Of a stretch of 64,000 nt of DNA, positions 63,747 through 64,000 are shown piece by piece. The first letter of the stretch is position 1. Every line of letters begins with the position of its first letter. The stretch covers positions 179,867 through 243,866 of the forward strand of contig NZ_QVQT02000008.1 in the NCBI RefSeq assembly GCF_003428625.2. The letters are read 5' to 3'. The notes beneath the pieces are model-generated. The model was not told where the DNA came from. It made no database searches and saw nothing but the letters and a program-made list of their open reading frames with translations. Source of the DNA: Paracidobacterium acidisoli. Lineage in GTDB: Bacteria; Acidobacteriota; Terriglobia; Terriglobales; Acidobacteriaceae. The position numbers were made by a program, and so were the translations under genes.

Positions 63747-64000
63747 ATGTCCAAGCTTAGTTTTCGCGCCGTACTGTGTGTTGCTGCCTTTGGTGGTTTC
63801 GTTACCATAGCCTCTGCCAAAATTCCGTCCACTCCGGCCCCTGTGCCTCCGCCGTCCGCAGTGGCGATGATCCCGTCCACTCCGGCCCCTGTGCCTCCGC
63901 CGTCCGCAGTGGCGATGATCCCGTCCACTCCGGCTCCTGTGCCTCCGCCGTCCGCAGTGGCGATGATTCCGTCCACTCCGGCTCCTGTGCCTCCGCCGTC
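63747..64000 (+). CDS. Secreted protein of 16-residue Pro-rich repeats (partial, runs off the window)
   Basis: The frame starts at ATG 63747, eight bases after AGGAG (an ATG at 63741 is too close), and is open to the window end. Residues 1-24 are a signal peptide (SKLSFRAVLCVAAFGGFVTIASA). Residue 26 begins a perfect tandem repeat of IPSTPAPVPPPSAVAM: three full copies and most of a fourth are visible. Such Pro-rich sequence forms an extended, probably periplasm-spanning or surface stalk. The total length, C-terminal anchor and function lie outside the window. The opposite-strand frame through the same repeats is a shadow. Confidence 0.75.
   Translation, partial: MSKLSFRAVLCVAAFGGFVTIASAKIPSTPAPVPPPSAVAMIPSTPAPVPPPSAVAMIPSTPAPVPPPSAVAMIPSTPAPVPPP
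63822..64000 (+). repeat. 48-bp in-frame tandem repeat, at least 3.7 copies
   Basis: Units start at 63822, 63870, 63918 and 63966. They are almost identical (third-base changes GCC/GCT and ATC/ATT only) and preserve the reading frame. Confidence 0.95.

Noticed and set aside
63677..63976. Minus-strand frame of Gly/Ala repeats
   Set aside because: It is the complement of the plus-strand Pro-rich repeat gene, which has a signal peptide and ribosome site.

Overview
The window is about 60% GC or higher and almost fully coding. Three large TonB-dependent receptors carry an N-terminal carboxypeptidase-regulatory-like domain, two are giant sortilin-type (VPS10/BNR) secreted proteins, and there is an IPT/TIG lipoprotein, an ECF sigma factor with a long helical C-terminal region, PadR and PilZ proteins and a Kdo gene (kdsB). 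Together these point to a Gram-negative member of the Acidobacteriota (Terriglobia type: Acidobacterium, Terriglobus, Granulicella and relatives). The species cannot be read from the sequence alone. I see no tRNA, rRNA, CRISPR array or transposase.

Layout. 1-11317: an ECF sigma factor, then two sortilin-like secreted proteins flanking a TonB receptor. 11318-26031: the most distinctive block, a complete quinohemoprotein amine dehydrogenase (QHNDH) locus. On the minus strand the order is qhpA (dihaem alpha subunit), qhpD (radical SAM maturase), qhpC (cysteine-rich gamma subunit), qhpB (beta propeller), qhpF (ABC exporter) and qhpE (subtilisin-like leader protease). On the plus strand a TonB receptor precedes qhpG (flavin monooxygenase) and runs into qhpE. 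A LysR regulator and a c-type cytochrome with an alpha-toroid domain lie beyond qhpA. The locus should let the cell oxidise primary amines in the periplasm. 26059-28441: purU, then a promoter, a contiguous three-hairpin RNA ending in a strong terminator, a 38-residue membrane ORF and a YeiH-type transporter.

28600-31782 is the third TonB receptor. 31876-36612 is a minus-strand trans-4-hydroxy-L-proline catabolic operon: epimerase, flavin dehydrogenase, deaminase and 2-oxoglutarate semialdehyde dehydrogenase. 36653-43815 holds an M20 peptidase, a GH20 hexosaminidase, mnmA and an M61 peptidase. 44021-50725 holds a DUF1801 protein, the IPT lipoprotein and an ArsR-SRPBCC-DoxX-VOC operon with an operator at its start. 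50905-57524 holds an esterase, a Tat-exported Gfo/Idh/MocA oxidoreductase, a PadR/membrane-protein pair, a SnoaL-like protein and acs.

The gaps from about 43.8 to 58.5 kb carry families of dispersed palindromic repeats, including a 190-bp duplication. 58724-64000 holds kdsB, an MFS transporter, a NarL-type regulator with a degenerate receiver, a PilZ protein, an ATP-grasp-like protein and the start of a secreted protein made of 16-residue Pro-rich repeats that runs off the window.
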